A program made the position numbers and the translations under genes. DNA of 64,000 nucleotides. Origin: Mesostigma viride (lineage: Eukaryota > Streptophyta > Mesostigmatophyceae > Mesostigmatales > Mesostigmataceae). Positions 45,392 through 54,763 of the stretch are shown here, piece after piece. Every line of letters starts with the position of its first letter. The first letter of the stretch is position 1. Under the pieces are notes generated by a model, which was not told where the DNA came from, made no database searches, and was given only the letters and a program-made list of their open reading frames with translations. Location of the stretch: NCBI GenBank assembly GCA_009746045.1, contig RPFO01001952.1:62001-126000 (forward strand), read 5' to 3'.

Positions 45392-47838
45392 TGAACAAGT
45401 GTCCAGCCGCGGGCATCAAGACGGTCCACTTCGCCGAGATGGCGGGCAAGACCGACTCGATGGAAGCCCAGGTGGCTGCCATCAAGCATGGTGAGGAGGC
45501 GACGGCGCCCCCCAACCAATTCGAGACGGTGTACCGGGAGGACCCATTCTGGGCGCCCATGCCGGGTGACGTCGAGATCAACGCTGCGGAGGCTACCAAA
45601 GGCAAGCAGGCACGCAGCCCGCTTTCTTTTCAGCAGGCACCCATGTTGCCTGCCGGGCAGTTGCCCGCGTCCTTTTCCATGCCGCTGGCTGGGGTGCAAT
45701 CTGCTTTTGAGCATGCGAACCCTGCTGGGCTGGAGCAGCGTAGGCGATTGGCGCCTGTGTACCCAATGCCGTTCATTGTGGACGTACCCATGTTTTCAGC
45801 ACGGCAGGTGGTCGACACCTTCGGGCAGAAGGGGGTTGAGTGGCTGGGGTCGGTTGTGTCCGAGATCCAGTTGTTCGCAGATGGGCATGATGTGCGCACC
45901 TTGCGCAATTCTGAGTCCGTCACCTACGGGCGCCAGCCGGTAGAAGCCGCAGTGCCCGTGGTGCAAGCGGGAGTGGTCAGCACAAGTAGCCAGCAGCGCA
46001 CTAGTGCAGTCCCCCAGGTTCCCACGGTGGTTCCATACCCCAATGGTGAGCCGTCCATGGCGTTCCAAGCAGTTGGAGCCTGTGGAGATGTATGGAGCGA
46101 CATGGTGACATGTCCGTTGGTTGGCGCAGTCAAGCTTGATAGCGGTGCTCAGCCGCTAGTCATCAGCACGGACTTGGCCACCATGCTGAACCTGACCTAC
46201 GAGAACGGTGGCTTAGTGGAAAGCCCCGTGTCTGTGTCAGGTTGGCAGGGTCCGGCTAGTAAGCCGTACGCTATGACGGCGGTTAAAGTCAACGTGATTT
46301 TCAATCCGTTGCGCGCCTCTAGCATGACCACCGTGTCCGCGTATGCGCTGGTGGTCAACAAGTGTGGATATTCCGCACTACTCGGGGTGGATGTCCTTGC
46401 TCGCGCCATGGTTCAGGTGGACTATAGGGCGGAGGAGGCATCTTACATCCCTGATTGGGATGGGGCTGGCCTGAAGCGGGCCAGCGTGCCGGTCTCATGC
46501 TTCAGTTCTTCAGCCGGGGCTGCACGCCTCAACCCTTCCGCGGCTGCGGGCGTGGTGGAGGTCAGCATGGTGGAGGTACGGGCGGCGGGCTCATCGGCGT
46601 GGGACAAGCATCGGACGGTGCTGCCCCAGCCAACGGCGAGCATTGCCAAGATGCGCACACAGTGGTCGCTGGATGCTGTGACGTCCACGCGGCAGCTGGC
46701 TATGCGCAAGCGGGTAACTGAAGCCGTCATCACCATTCCTCAGATGGCCAGCCATGGCCTCACTTTGCTGCAACCGGGTGTCTCGGAGGCCCAAGGTAAT
46801 TTTTCTGCTGCAATCTTACCGCAGGCCCCTGATTTTGCCAAGGGTGCGGTAGTGTTGGAACTGTTTGCGGGGATCGGAGGGGGCATTGCAGGCTTTTTGG
46901 CCGCAGGCGGCGTGTGCCGTAAACTCATCGCGGTAGAGCCATCGCACAAGGCGCGTCAGGTGTACTTCAGTCACTGTGGCGTGTTGTCGCGAGAGTATCC
47001 CGCGCAGTTTCCGCCATCAGCATGGCGTGACCCGTTTGGGGAATGTCCTCAAGATATCCGAGCCATCGGTGAGGTGCAGGTGCAGCAGTTGTTGCGCAGG
47101 CATCATGCCATCGACTTGGTAATTGCGGGTTGGGAGTGCCAGGGCCTGAGCCAGGCAGGGCAAGGGCGGGGGCTAGCCGATCCGCGTAGCGCGCTGTTCT
47201 GGGAACTGTTGCGTGTGGTGGGACTGTTGCAGTCGCGTCAGCCCCATCCGCCTGCGTATCTGTTTGAGAACGTTGTGGCGGGTGACAGCCCACATCAGGC
47301 GGTGCGGGAGGACTGGGCTACAATCGTGGCACTCCTGGGGGAGCCCATCGTGTGTGACAACGCAGGGCTGGGTGGGCTCACGCATCGTTTGCGTGCCTAT
47401 TGGACCAACGTGGCGTGTGCGACCGATGTGCAGGCGGTCTTGGGGGCCGTAGCAAGGCAGCATCCGAGTGTGTCTGCGGAGGTAGCATTGCCTTCCCACC
47501 TAGTCACGCAGAAGGTGGATAGCGAGGATCGCCCACCGTATGCACGCGTCAACCGGGTCGGGAGCCCCATGTGTGCACTGCCGACCCTGGTCAGTTACCA
47601 AGGGTCGACAGCATACCGTGATCGGGGTAAGGGTCTCGTTTGGGACACTACCACCGGTCTGTTGGTGCAGCCACCCGCAGAATTTCGTGAGGCCAGCATG
47701 GGTTTTCATGTCGGGGCCTCGGCGCTGCCGGGCGTGCTCGAGAGTGAGCGCTGGTCTTTGATAGGCCAGGCTATGTCGGTGTTGCAGGTCGGGTATGTGC
47801 TGCTTGCATCGGTTGCCGTGCGCCAGTCTGGGGGGGCG
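45244..47838 (+). CDS. Gypsy Pol, N-terminal part: zinc knuckle, retropepsin, C5-cytosine methyltransferase
   Basis: The frame runs on into the copia LTR to 48276, but the element's own part ends at 47838. A CCHC knuckle (C-FL-C-DKDG-H-LSRE-C) is at 45301-45342. A retropepsin-like domain has LDSGA (catalytic Asp codon 46138-46140) and ends with 'YSALLGVDVL'. From about 46840 to 47815 lies a full C5-MTase: motif I VVLELFAGIGGGIAGF, motif IV GWECQGLSQAG (catalytic Cys codon 47137-47139; the usual Pro before Cys is Glu). Motif VI is YLFENVV, motif VIII is THRLRAYWTNV, then a target-recognition-like part with 'PPAEFREASMGF', and a motif X-like 'IGQAMSV'. It would methylate cytosine in DNA. Retrotransposon-borne C5-MTases have been reported in Klebsormidium and Symbiodinium. 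No internal stop is seen. Confidence 0.88.
45248..45254 (+). other. G7 run at the gag/pol frame change
   Basis: Seven G inside GAGCTGGGGGGGCAC. Gag is read GCT GGG GGG GCA, and the zinc knuckle and protease are in the -1 frame. This may be a programmed -1 slip on the G run, or a one-base indel that split an originally continuous Gag. Confidence 0.45.
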
Positions 47839-48440
47839 TGTTATATTGTGGGCTCGCAGTCACATAAAGTATTGGAATTTGGTTATGCTCGGAATTGGCT
47901 AAGTCCGGAGGTCAGCCGGCAGCGCCGCGCTGAGGTTTATTTGCTGGGCCGGCGGTCAGTGGGAATTTATGTGTACGGTCAGGCAACGGGTCGTAGGTTC
48001 TGGCTGTGGGCTATTTTGGGTTCTGGCCATTACCGTTCGTTCCGTGGGCAACCTTGGTTCCGTACCGTTTGTCCAGGCATGCAGTGGGGAGGATCTCGGT
48101 TGCGGTGCGTTATGTTGTGGAGTGTCGTTTGGGAATTATGTTGGTGTATTTCGGTTGGTTTGTACTTGGGTACGTTCTCAGGCCCACGCCGTTGCTCAGC
48201 GTTGGGTGAAGCCACAGAGCTACTCGCAGTGATGACCTACAGCGGAGCATTGAGTCAAAGCTGTTTGGCGGCGTGAAAGGCCGACACGCAGGAGAAAGCT
48301 TTGAATCACGTTGCAGCAAATGCTGTCAATGGCCGACGTTGTCGACATGTCCGGGGCTGGGCGCTGAGCGAGTAATCTATTTTGTTACGTCTTTATTATT
48401 ATTCGGAAATACAATACACCTAAAGAATTTTATTTTAACA
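47839..48440 (+). repeat. Copia left LTR, 602 bp
   Basis: TGTTATATTG...TTTTAACA, identical to 54157-54758 except at 48080. Small frames within it are present in both LTRs and are not genes. A primer-binding site should follow at 48441 (TGTACTAGGTTGGGGCC), but I cannot match it to a tRNA. Confidence 0.97.
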
Positions 48441-48477
48441 TGTACTAGGTTGGGGCCGTAATTTTACAGCATAAAAC

Positions 48478-49707
48478 ATGGCAGCGTCAGCTGGGAGAAA
48501 ACGGAAAGCAATTCATAGTGATCCGTCGACATGGGCCGCTGACCTACGAGCTGAAAAGGATCTGTTAGAACTATTTCGAAAGCGTGTGGGAACTCTTGCT
48601 AGCGACGCACCCACTCTCGTGGTGCGTGACTATATAGAGAGAATAGAGGCTTTTCTGAAGGACCATGGTGAGAAGATCAGCAGCGTTTATTCGCTTTTCC
48701 GAGATGCCGGTTTGCTGAGCTGCGACAATTTCATTCTCGCATTTACTCTTCGAGCATGCAAGGATGAGAAGGTAAAACGGCGTCACATCCCAGGTAAGCT
48801 GCGTGAGGCTTTGTTGGAGTCGAAGGAGGGCACGACCTCTAGGCTATGCAGCATTTACACCTGGGTGCCACAACGGCCTTACTCACTCGATTTACTCAGC
48901 CTTCGCAATTTGCGGAATGAGTCTGTGCTCAATGGACTAGAGGTGTCTGAGACAGCGGTGATAGACCGTTACGTGAGGATGGCCAAGGACCTGAATTTCC
49001 AGACTGTGATGGGAGCCCTGCGTGCAGGCCAAGCCAAGGATGACCTTACCAAGGCAATAGAGATCATTACCGGCCTGGTAGAAGGGGAGGAGAGGGACAT
49101 GATTGCACAGCTGAGAGCCCAGGGCAAGCTGACCGAGTCTGGGTTGATGGCCCCTGCCCCTCCCCCAGCCGCTCCCAATTCTGTGCCCCTCCCTGCACCC
49201 TCTGTGCCAAGCACTGTTACCCCTGCCAAGCCACAGGATGCAACGGGCAAGGTTGCCGGTGTCAACAACAGCAAGCCTGCTGGAGTAGGCAACGGTGGCA
49301 AGCAGCGTGGTGGAGGCCGTGCCCGTGGTGGCGGGCGCGGTGGCAGACGTGGGCTGTGGCAGGGCAGGCCATTGGTGCAGCAGCAGAGACAGCAGCAGCA
49401 TTATGCCCCAGCACAGCAGGCAGGACAGCCGCATTATGCTTCACAGCCGCCGCAGCCGCAGCAGCAGTTTGCACAGCAGCAGCAACAGCGGCAGCCACAG
49501 AGGCAGGAGTCTGGTGCATGCTTCATATGCGGGAGAAAGGGTCACCTGGCACGCACATGCTACAATAGGCACGCTGACAGCATGCCAGCTCGCAGCAATA
49601 GCAATGCACAGGGCCCTGCCGTGTGTAACCGCTGCAAGCAGCCAGGACACTTTGCACGTGACACGCACCTGTGCCCGGCGGCCCAGAGTGGGGGCCGTAG
49701 GCAGTGA
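48478..49707 (+). CDS. gag: Copia Gag with RGG box and two zinc knuckles
   Basis: 409 residues, starting 37 bases after the LTR in a good context (AACATGG). Residues 1-225 are helical and capsid-like. About 225-265 is Pro/Ala-rich, then an Arg/Gly box (GGGRARGGGRGGRRG) and a Gln-rich stretch of about 55 residues. Two zinc knuckles follow near the end: C-FI-C-GRKG-H-LART-C, and a second variant one (CNRCKQPGHFARDTHLC). The frame ends in TGA CTA GGG and continues open in the same frame into integrase. TGA followed by CTAG is a known leaky-stop context, so Gag-Pol may be made by readthrough. The RGG box and knuckles should bind RNA. Confidence 0.85.
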   Translation: MAASAGRKRKAIHSDPSTWAADLRAEKDLLELFRKRVGTLASDAPTLVVRDYIERIEAFLKDHGEKISSVYSLFRDAGLLSCDNFILAFTLRACKDEKVKRRHIPGKLREALLESKEGTTSRLCSIYTWVPQRPYSLDLLSLRNLRNESVLNGLEVSETAVIDRYVRMAKDLNFQTVMGALRAGQAKDDLTKAIEIITGLVEGEERDMIAQLRAQGKLTESGLMAPAPPPAAPNSVPLPAPSVPSTVTPAKPQDATGKVAGVNNSKPAGVGNGGKQRGGGRARGGGRGGRRGLWQGRPLVQQQRQQQHYAPAQQAGQPHYASQPPQPQQQFAQQQQQRQPQRQESGACFICGRKGHLARTCYNRHADSMPARSNSNAQGPAVCNRCKQPGHFARDTHLCPAAQSGGRRQ

Positions 49708-49711
49708 CTAG
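49705..49711 (+). promoter_or_regulatory. UGA CUAG leaky stop between copia gag and pol
   Basis: Gag codon CAG, then TGA, then CTA GGG in the same frame. UGA-CUAG is an efficient readthrough context in several eukaryotic and viral genes. The frame after it is open for 421 codons and encodes the integrase. Confidence 0.5.
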
Positions 49712-50735
49712 GGTCCGGTGGTGAGGGTGAGGCAGCTGGTGATGTGCCAAATATGCGAGCTAGTGCGGGGCAGCACGGCTCGACCCCCCAGGCTAGCTCA
49801 CCCCGCCTGGGTGCTCGCGTGGCAGCGCTAGATGAGAGCGCTGGTGAGGAGGGGGACCATGCAGAGCAGGGGGCAGTTGCAGTAGGGGATGAAGCACTGT
49901 CTCAGGGAACGAGGGAGAAGGGGGTTGGAGGAGGTACTGCAGGTGTACACACTGCAGTTCTGGACGGGCCACCGGTACGAAGGTCCTCCCCACACCCGGG
50001 ACCTCAGGCACAACAGTCTCAATGTCCATTGGAGGCAGGTGGTACACTCAGTGTACTTAACATGGCAATGAGGTTACACACACGGTTGGGTCATGGCCAC
50101 GCTGCAGAGCATTGGGCAGCATCACTGGGGTTTTCGGAGCTGGTGGCGACGTGCAGAGAGGTCTGGCAGAGGTGTAAGCATTGTCAGCGCAATGTGCCTA
50201 AGCCGCACAAGTTTCATGCACGTAGACCGGTGCTAGAGAGGGGCCCGGTGCAAGTGGATGTGCTCAAGTACGATGACAGGGAGTATGTGCTAGCGGTGGG
50301 GCGGTTCTCCAGGTTCAAGGCACTAGAGGTGTTGCCACGCAAGCACAAGGAAGAGCTGCTCACCAGCCTGCGCTTGGTAAAGGCCAAGTTTGCCGTGGTG
50401 TCAACTTTAGAGTGTGACCAGCAGTTCGAGTGTTGCATGAAGGAGCCGGGGTTTGAGCAGATTGTGGTGGCGGGTGCGGCAGATCACGAACATCAAGGGT
50501 TAGTGGAGAGACATATCAGGACCTCCAAGTTTGTGATGAGTGCTATGGCCAGGATGCGCTCGCTGTCGTACCGCGATCAGGCTCTGTTGTGCAGGCAGAT
50601 AGAGGAGCACATGAATCACAGGGTGATGGTCAGGGTACATGTGGATGGTGAGGAGGTAGCCGTCACGCCCCATGGGTTGGAGATGGGCCTGCTCCCGCTG
50701 GAGGCGGTAGAAGCATACGTGATTGGCTGTGTGAC
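49708..50735 (+). CDS. Copia integrase (same frame as Gag, after UGA)
   Basis: After the gag stop the frame stays open to 50973, with first ATG at 49744. A linker of about 100 residues leads to an HHCC-type zinc domain (LHTRLGHGHAAEHW ... CKHCQRN). The catalytic core follows: Asp in 'VQVDVLKYDD', Asp in 'LECDQQFE' and Glu in 'HQGLVERHIRT', spaced by about 30 residues rather than the usual 35. It inserts element cDNA into host DNA. Coding similarity passes to the -1 frame between about 50700 and 50735 ('RDWLCDRYLRLVDMD'). The rest of this frame to 50973 looks random, so there is a frameshift here, probably a mutation, since no slippery heptamer is seen. Confidence 0.75.
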
Positions 50736-53669
50736 CGGTACCTCAGGCTGGTGGACATGGACCTGCGCAGGGGTGATGTGTACGTGCCTAGCGAGGGAGC
50801 AAGGGTGTGGGCGTACCGGGAGGGAAGTGCTTTGGAACAGGGTTTGTGGGAGGGCCCTGTTGTGGTCAAGTCAGTGGACGGTGACCACATGTTGGCGAAG
50901 GTTGGGCGTGAGGACCGCCGCTTCGACCGACTACTGGCGTGGAAACACTTGCGGCCGTACTACGAGGGGCTAGGTGCGCCAGCAGACCTGCCCCATGAGG
51001 AAGGTGCGATGGGCTCCAGCGCGCAGGCTGGAGGTGAGGCGGGGGACCCAGGGACGGCCGCAAGGGGGGTGAGAGAGGAGACGGGGCCTGATCAGCCTGC
51101 GCCCTCTCTTCCGTCGGATGGTGGGTTGCCACTGTCCAATGGCGGTCCAGCCAGTGTGGGACCAGGCGGGCTGGGGGTTGCCCCTTCCGCTGATGGTCAG
51201 GAGGTGCAGCGCGCGACAATGTTTGCCCGTGTCATTGAGCGGCTGCAGGAAGCCCGGCGGGCAATCGCGGAACGCGAGCAGCCGGGGGGCACGTTACCAC
51301 GGGCCGGCGGGGCGGGCAGGCCGTCGGCTGTAGGTGGGGCGCCTCAGGCCGGCGAGGGAGCCGTAGGAGGGCCACCACAGTCCAGCGAGGCCAATGCAGG
51401 GCCAGCCGCAGGTGGAGAGGCACAGGCCGGCGATGCTGGCGCATCGACCGCAGGTGCGGGGCTACAAGCCGATGGCGTTGATGGGTCGGCTAGCACCCGG
51501 CGCGAGTCACTGAGTGGCGGTGATGGCTCCGAGGGCGGCGGCGACGTCGCAATGGAGGCTGGTAATGAGGTAGCCTCGGTGTCTAAGCTAGTGGATTTTC
51601 AGCAGGACGGGCTGGCTGGGTGTCGGTTGGAGGTGGATACTAATGCGGTGGTGTGCTTGCTAGGTGAAGGGGTAGCTAGGCACTTCCCGCTACAACCGTC
51701 CAAGTGGAACTTTGTGGAGGACTTTTCTGGGGTGGTGCGCATGCCGGTAGTGGGCGAGGTGATGCTGACCATTCTTGGGCGTGACACTCCTTTCTGCGTG
51801 CTTGAGGGCTATGATGGGCCGGCGATTCTGGGGCTGCCATTTCTTAATCACCCTGATGTTGTGATCCAGAGCTCTAGTTTGACCAGGGAGGGCCATGGGT
51901 CGATAGAGTTGGAATCGTACAAGGCAGTGCAACCTCTCAGTCTCGTCTCAAGCACCGTGGCTAGGCTAGCAGCACTGACAGGGACAGAGGGTGTGGCGTG
52001 GGGAAAGGATCTCCCGCCAGCGGTAGACCTGGTCATGCCTGCGTTGTTGCATCCATCCAGCATCGGTATTACCAAGCGGGACATCGCTGCACATTCTCCG
52101 ATTGGCTATGAGAGGCTGGTACTAGAGATGTCGACGCAGAGTGGTTTCTCCAGCTGGTGGTGCGCGTTTCACAGGGCGCTGGAGGAGTGGCAGGGGTATG
52201 GTGTGTATGAACCAATGGACAGTGTGCCCAAGGGGGCCAAGGTACTTCCTCTCAAGATGGTGTTGTCTCACAAGGTAAAGGCTGGGGTGGAGGTATGCTA
52301 TGTGAGGCCGGTGTCGCAGGAGTTTTCGGGAACCAGTGAGCTGGCCAAGGAGGAGCTGTACACCCCAGGTCTGGCGTGGGATAGCTTCAGGATTATCACC
52401 ATGCTGTATCTCGGTTTCCTGGATGAGGGCAGAGACTATGGGTGTGCGTCTATTGATGTCAAGCGTGCTTTCCCTAACTCTAGCGAGGAGGTGGCGCGTG
52501 AGGTGTGGGAAGGCACGTCACCCCTGGTGGTCCAGACACCCTCGTTTTGGATGGAGGAAGTGAGGGCAGAATTCATGGGCTTGTTGAAGGCCATAGAGGG
52601 ACTGCAGAGTGCCTCGATTGTGTGGCGTATCACTTTGATGCGTGCTCTGTTTGAGCTGATGACATTCGAGGTATCCCCGTACGACCCTTCGTTGTTTGTG
52701 GCACAGACTCCCTCAGGTCCCTTGTTTGTACAATTGCATGGGGATGACCTGCGAGTGGTAGCACCCCGTGCTGTTCTGCATCAGTTCTATGCAGATCTCG
52801 CTAAGCGTTTCCCTGTGGGCGAGCTGCAGGTGGTGGACCAGCAGACTCCGCGTGTCTTCTGCGGTGTAGTGCAGACCCTGCGAGTGACGTCTGGTAGGCA
52901 TCAGATGCACCTGGGTATTCCTGACAAGTATCGGGAGGAGCTGATGGGCTCGGTGGATGAGCTGTGTGCTAAGGGCCTGTGGAGCCGCCTGCGTGGCAAG
53001 CTAGGCTGGATGGCGGCAGTGTGTGCGCCCGATCTGGTGGTGCTGAGTAGGACGGTAGATGACGTGTTGTCGCAAGTCCATCCGTCGGTTGTGAGGCAGT
53101 ATGTGGCCGAGAGCCAAGGTGTGGTGCTTTCTGGCCTGTCGGTCTCTCAGCCCGCTGTTCTTCACTGCTTTGCAGATACGTCGGGTGAGGGCAGGGAACT
53201 GACCAAGCTGAGGGCACGGATGGGTGGTCTGTTTGTGCTCTGTAACCCAGGGGGTCGGGGATCGCTGTGTGGGTGGTATTCGAGACTGTGCAGGCGTGTG
53301 GCAGTTGGCTCTGACACTAACGAGTGCCGTGGTGTGTGTGAGTGTATCAAGGCTTCGCTGTACCTCGAGCAGTTCTTGCGCTGGATGGGCAAGTGGATGG
53401 GTGTCCGTTTGGTGCTGACGACAACTGTGCATACGGATAGCCAGCCGCTTGTGAGCTTTATCCTCAACAGCTTGTCCAGGACGCGTGACCTCGATTTCCT
53501 GCTGTTGAAGGAGCTGTCTTACGCGGTGAGCGTTCTCCATCTGCCGGGGAGGCTGAACCCGGCGGACGCGGTGACCAAGCTGTTTGCAGCAGCGCGAGAG
53601 CAGTATCGCATCTTGCGGATGGTGATGGCAGGTTCTCTTGGGGATCTGCGGGAGTTGTTGGTTGTTTGA
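50710..53669 (+). CDS. Copia Pol: retropepsin-like domain, reverse transcriptase, RNase H
   Basis: The first ATG in frame is 50751, but the frame is open upstream and continues the integrase C-terminus. Residues about 1-75 (from the ATG) are an integrase C-terminal, SH3-like segment (GDVYVPSEGARVWAYREG). A Gly/Ala-rich linker follows. About 290-370 looks like a retropepsin (LEVDTNAVVCLL ... GPAILGLPFL) with Asn in place of Gly after the catalytic Asp-Thr. Reverse transcriptase spans about 450-740: CASIDVKRAFPNS carries the first Asp and VQLHGDDLRVV the catalytic pair (His-Gly in place of the usual Tyr-Val). RNase H follows (FADTSGEGREL, HTDSQPLVSFI, LPGRLNPADAVTK). It ends at TGA 53669, 487 bases before the right LTR. 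Confidence 0.8.
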
Positions 53670-54138
53670 GCTTGGACCCTGTGGAATTTTAGCCTGTGGC
53701 CAATTTGAGAACGTTGTTTGGGCCGGGGGTGATCCTTATGCCTGCCCTATACTGATGGTGACCCGGCACGGTTGGATAATTTGCTCCATAATTGATTTGG
53801 TGGGGGAGTGTCCTTGGTTGAGGACTGGTGCGGTTGGAACGGGTTTGTAATGTGTATGGGTCGTGTGGGTGTGCCGGGGTCAAGGGTGGTCGTTTAGATC
53901 AGTCTTGTATTCTCGCTTGCTTACATGACTTACTTCAGACACTGGCAGTATGTGCAAGGCGTGAATGGGCGCCAAGTTAGAGGGGTTGGAGCTCCCCTAG
54001 TACATAGCGTCTTGTGCGTACTGTCTCCGAGAGTGTTTGTGAGTAACCCTTGGGTGGTGGTGGATATTGTGAGGATTGTTGGCATGTATGTCGACTGTGG
54101 GTTGTGGTTAAGTGGCCGAGTGGTGGATGTGACTGCTC
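53670..54138. other. Copia 3' untranslated region
   Basis: About 470 bases between the pol stop and the purine tract. No convincing frame. It may hold packaging or export signals, none recognised. Confidence 0.5.
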
Positions 54139-54156
54139 GAAAGAAAAAGGGGCTGG
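54139..54156 (+). other. Copia polypurine tract
   Basis: GAAAGAAAAAGGGGCTGG directly before the right LTR, the usual primer site for plus-strand DNA synthesis. Confidence 0.75.
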
Positions 54157-54758
54157 TGTTATATTGTGGGCTCGCAGTCACATAAAGTATTGGAATTTGG
54201 TTATGCTCGGAATTGGCTAAGTCCGGAGGTCAGCCGGCAGCGCCGCGCTGAGGTTTATTTGCTGGGCCGGCGGTCAGTGGGAATTTATGTGTACGGTCAG
54301 GCAACGGGTCGTAGGTTCTGGCTGTGGGCTATTTTGGGTTCTGGCCATTACCGTTCGTTCCGTGGGCAACCTTGGTTCCGTACCGTTTGTCCAGGCAAGC
54401 AGTGGGGAGGATCTCGGTTGCGGTGCGTTATGTTGTGGAGTGTCGTTTGGGAATTATGTTGGTGTATTTCGGTTGGTTTGTACTTGGGTACGTTCTCAGG
54501 CCCACGCCGTTGCTCAGCGTTGGGTGAAGCCACAGAGCTACTCGCAGTGATGACCTACAGCGGAGCATTGAGTCAAAGCTGTTTGGCGGCGTGAAAGGCC
54601 GACACGCAGGAGAAAGCTTTGAATCACGTTGCAGCAAATGCTGTCAATGGCCGACGTTGTCGACATGTCCGGGGCTGGGCGCTGAGCGAGTAATCTATTT
54701 TGTTACGTCTTTATTATTATTCGGAAATACAATACACCTAAAGAATTTTATTTTAACA
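54157..54758 (+). repeat. Copia right LTR, 602 bp
   Basis: Matches the left LTR at 601 of 602 positions and is followed by the target copy GGGCG at 54759-54763. The gypsy pol frame resumes at TCC, 54764. Confidence 0.97.
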
Positions 54759-54763
54759 GGGCG

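Larger units (their letters stand above)
47839..54758 (+). mobile_element. Copia-like LTR retrotransposon inserted in the gypsy pol gene
   Basis: LTRs 47839-48440 and 54157-54758, both 602 bp, start TGTTA and end TAACA. They differ at one position (T at 48080, A at 54398). The target duplication is GGGCG (47834-47838 and 54759-54763). A purine-rich tract (GAAAGAAAAAGGGGCTGG, ending 54156) precedes the right LTR. Inside are gag, integrase, a retropepsin-like domain, reverse transcriptase and RNase H. Integrase before reverse transcriptase is the Ty1/copia order. The almost identical LTRs mean a recent insertion. One frame break near 50700-50735 is the only visible damage. Confidence 0.95.

Noticed and set aside
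46840-47815. Restriction-modification or viral methyltransferase
   Set aside because: It is continuous in frame with retropepsin and reverse transcriptase, and no restriction endonuclease is nearby.
47839-48276. C-terminal tail of the methyltransferase frame running into the copia LTR
   Set aside because: It is a readthrough into the inserted LTR, not part of the gypsy protein; the native frame continues at 54764.
47969-48319. Small frames inside the copia LTR, repeated at 54287-54637
   Set aside because: They are present in both LTRs only because the LTRs are identical; no protein features.
50700-50973. Programmed -1 frameshift between copia integrase and the rest of Pol
   Set aside because: No slippery heptamer is visible where coding similarity changes frame; a simple mutation is more likely.
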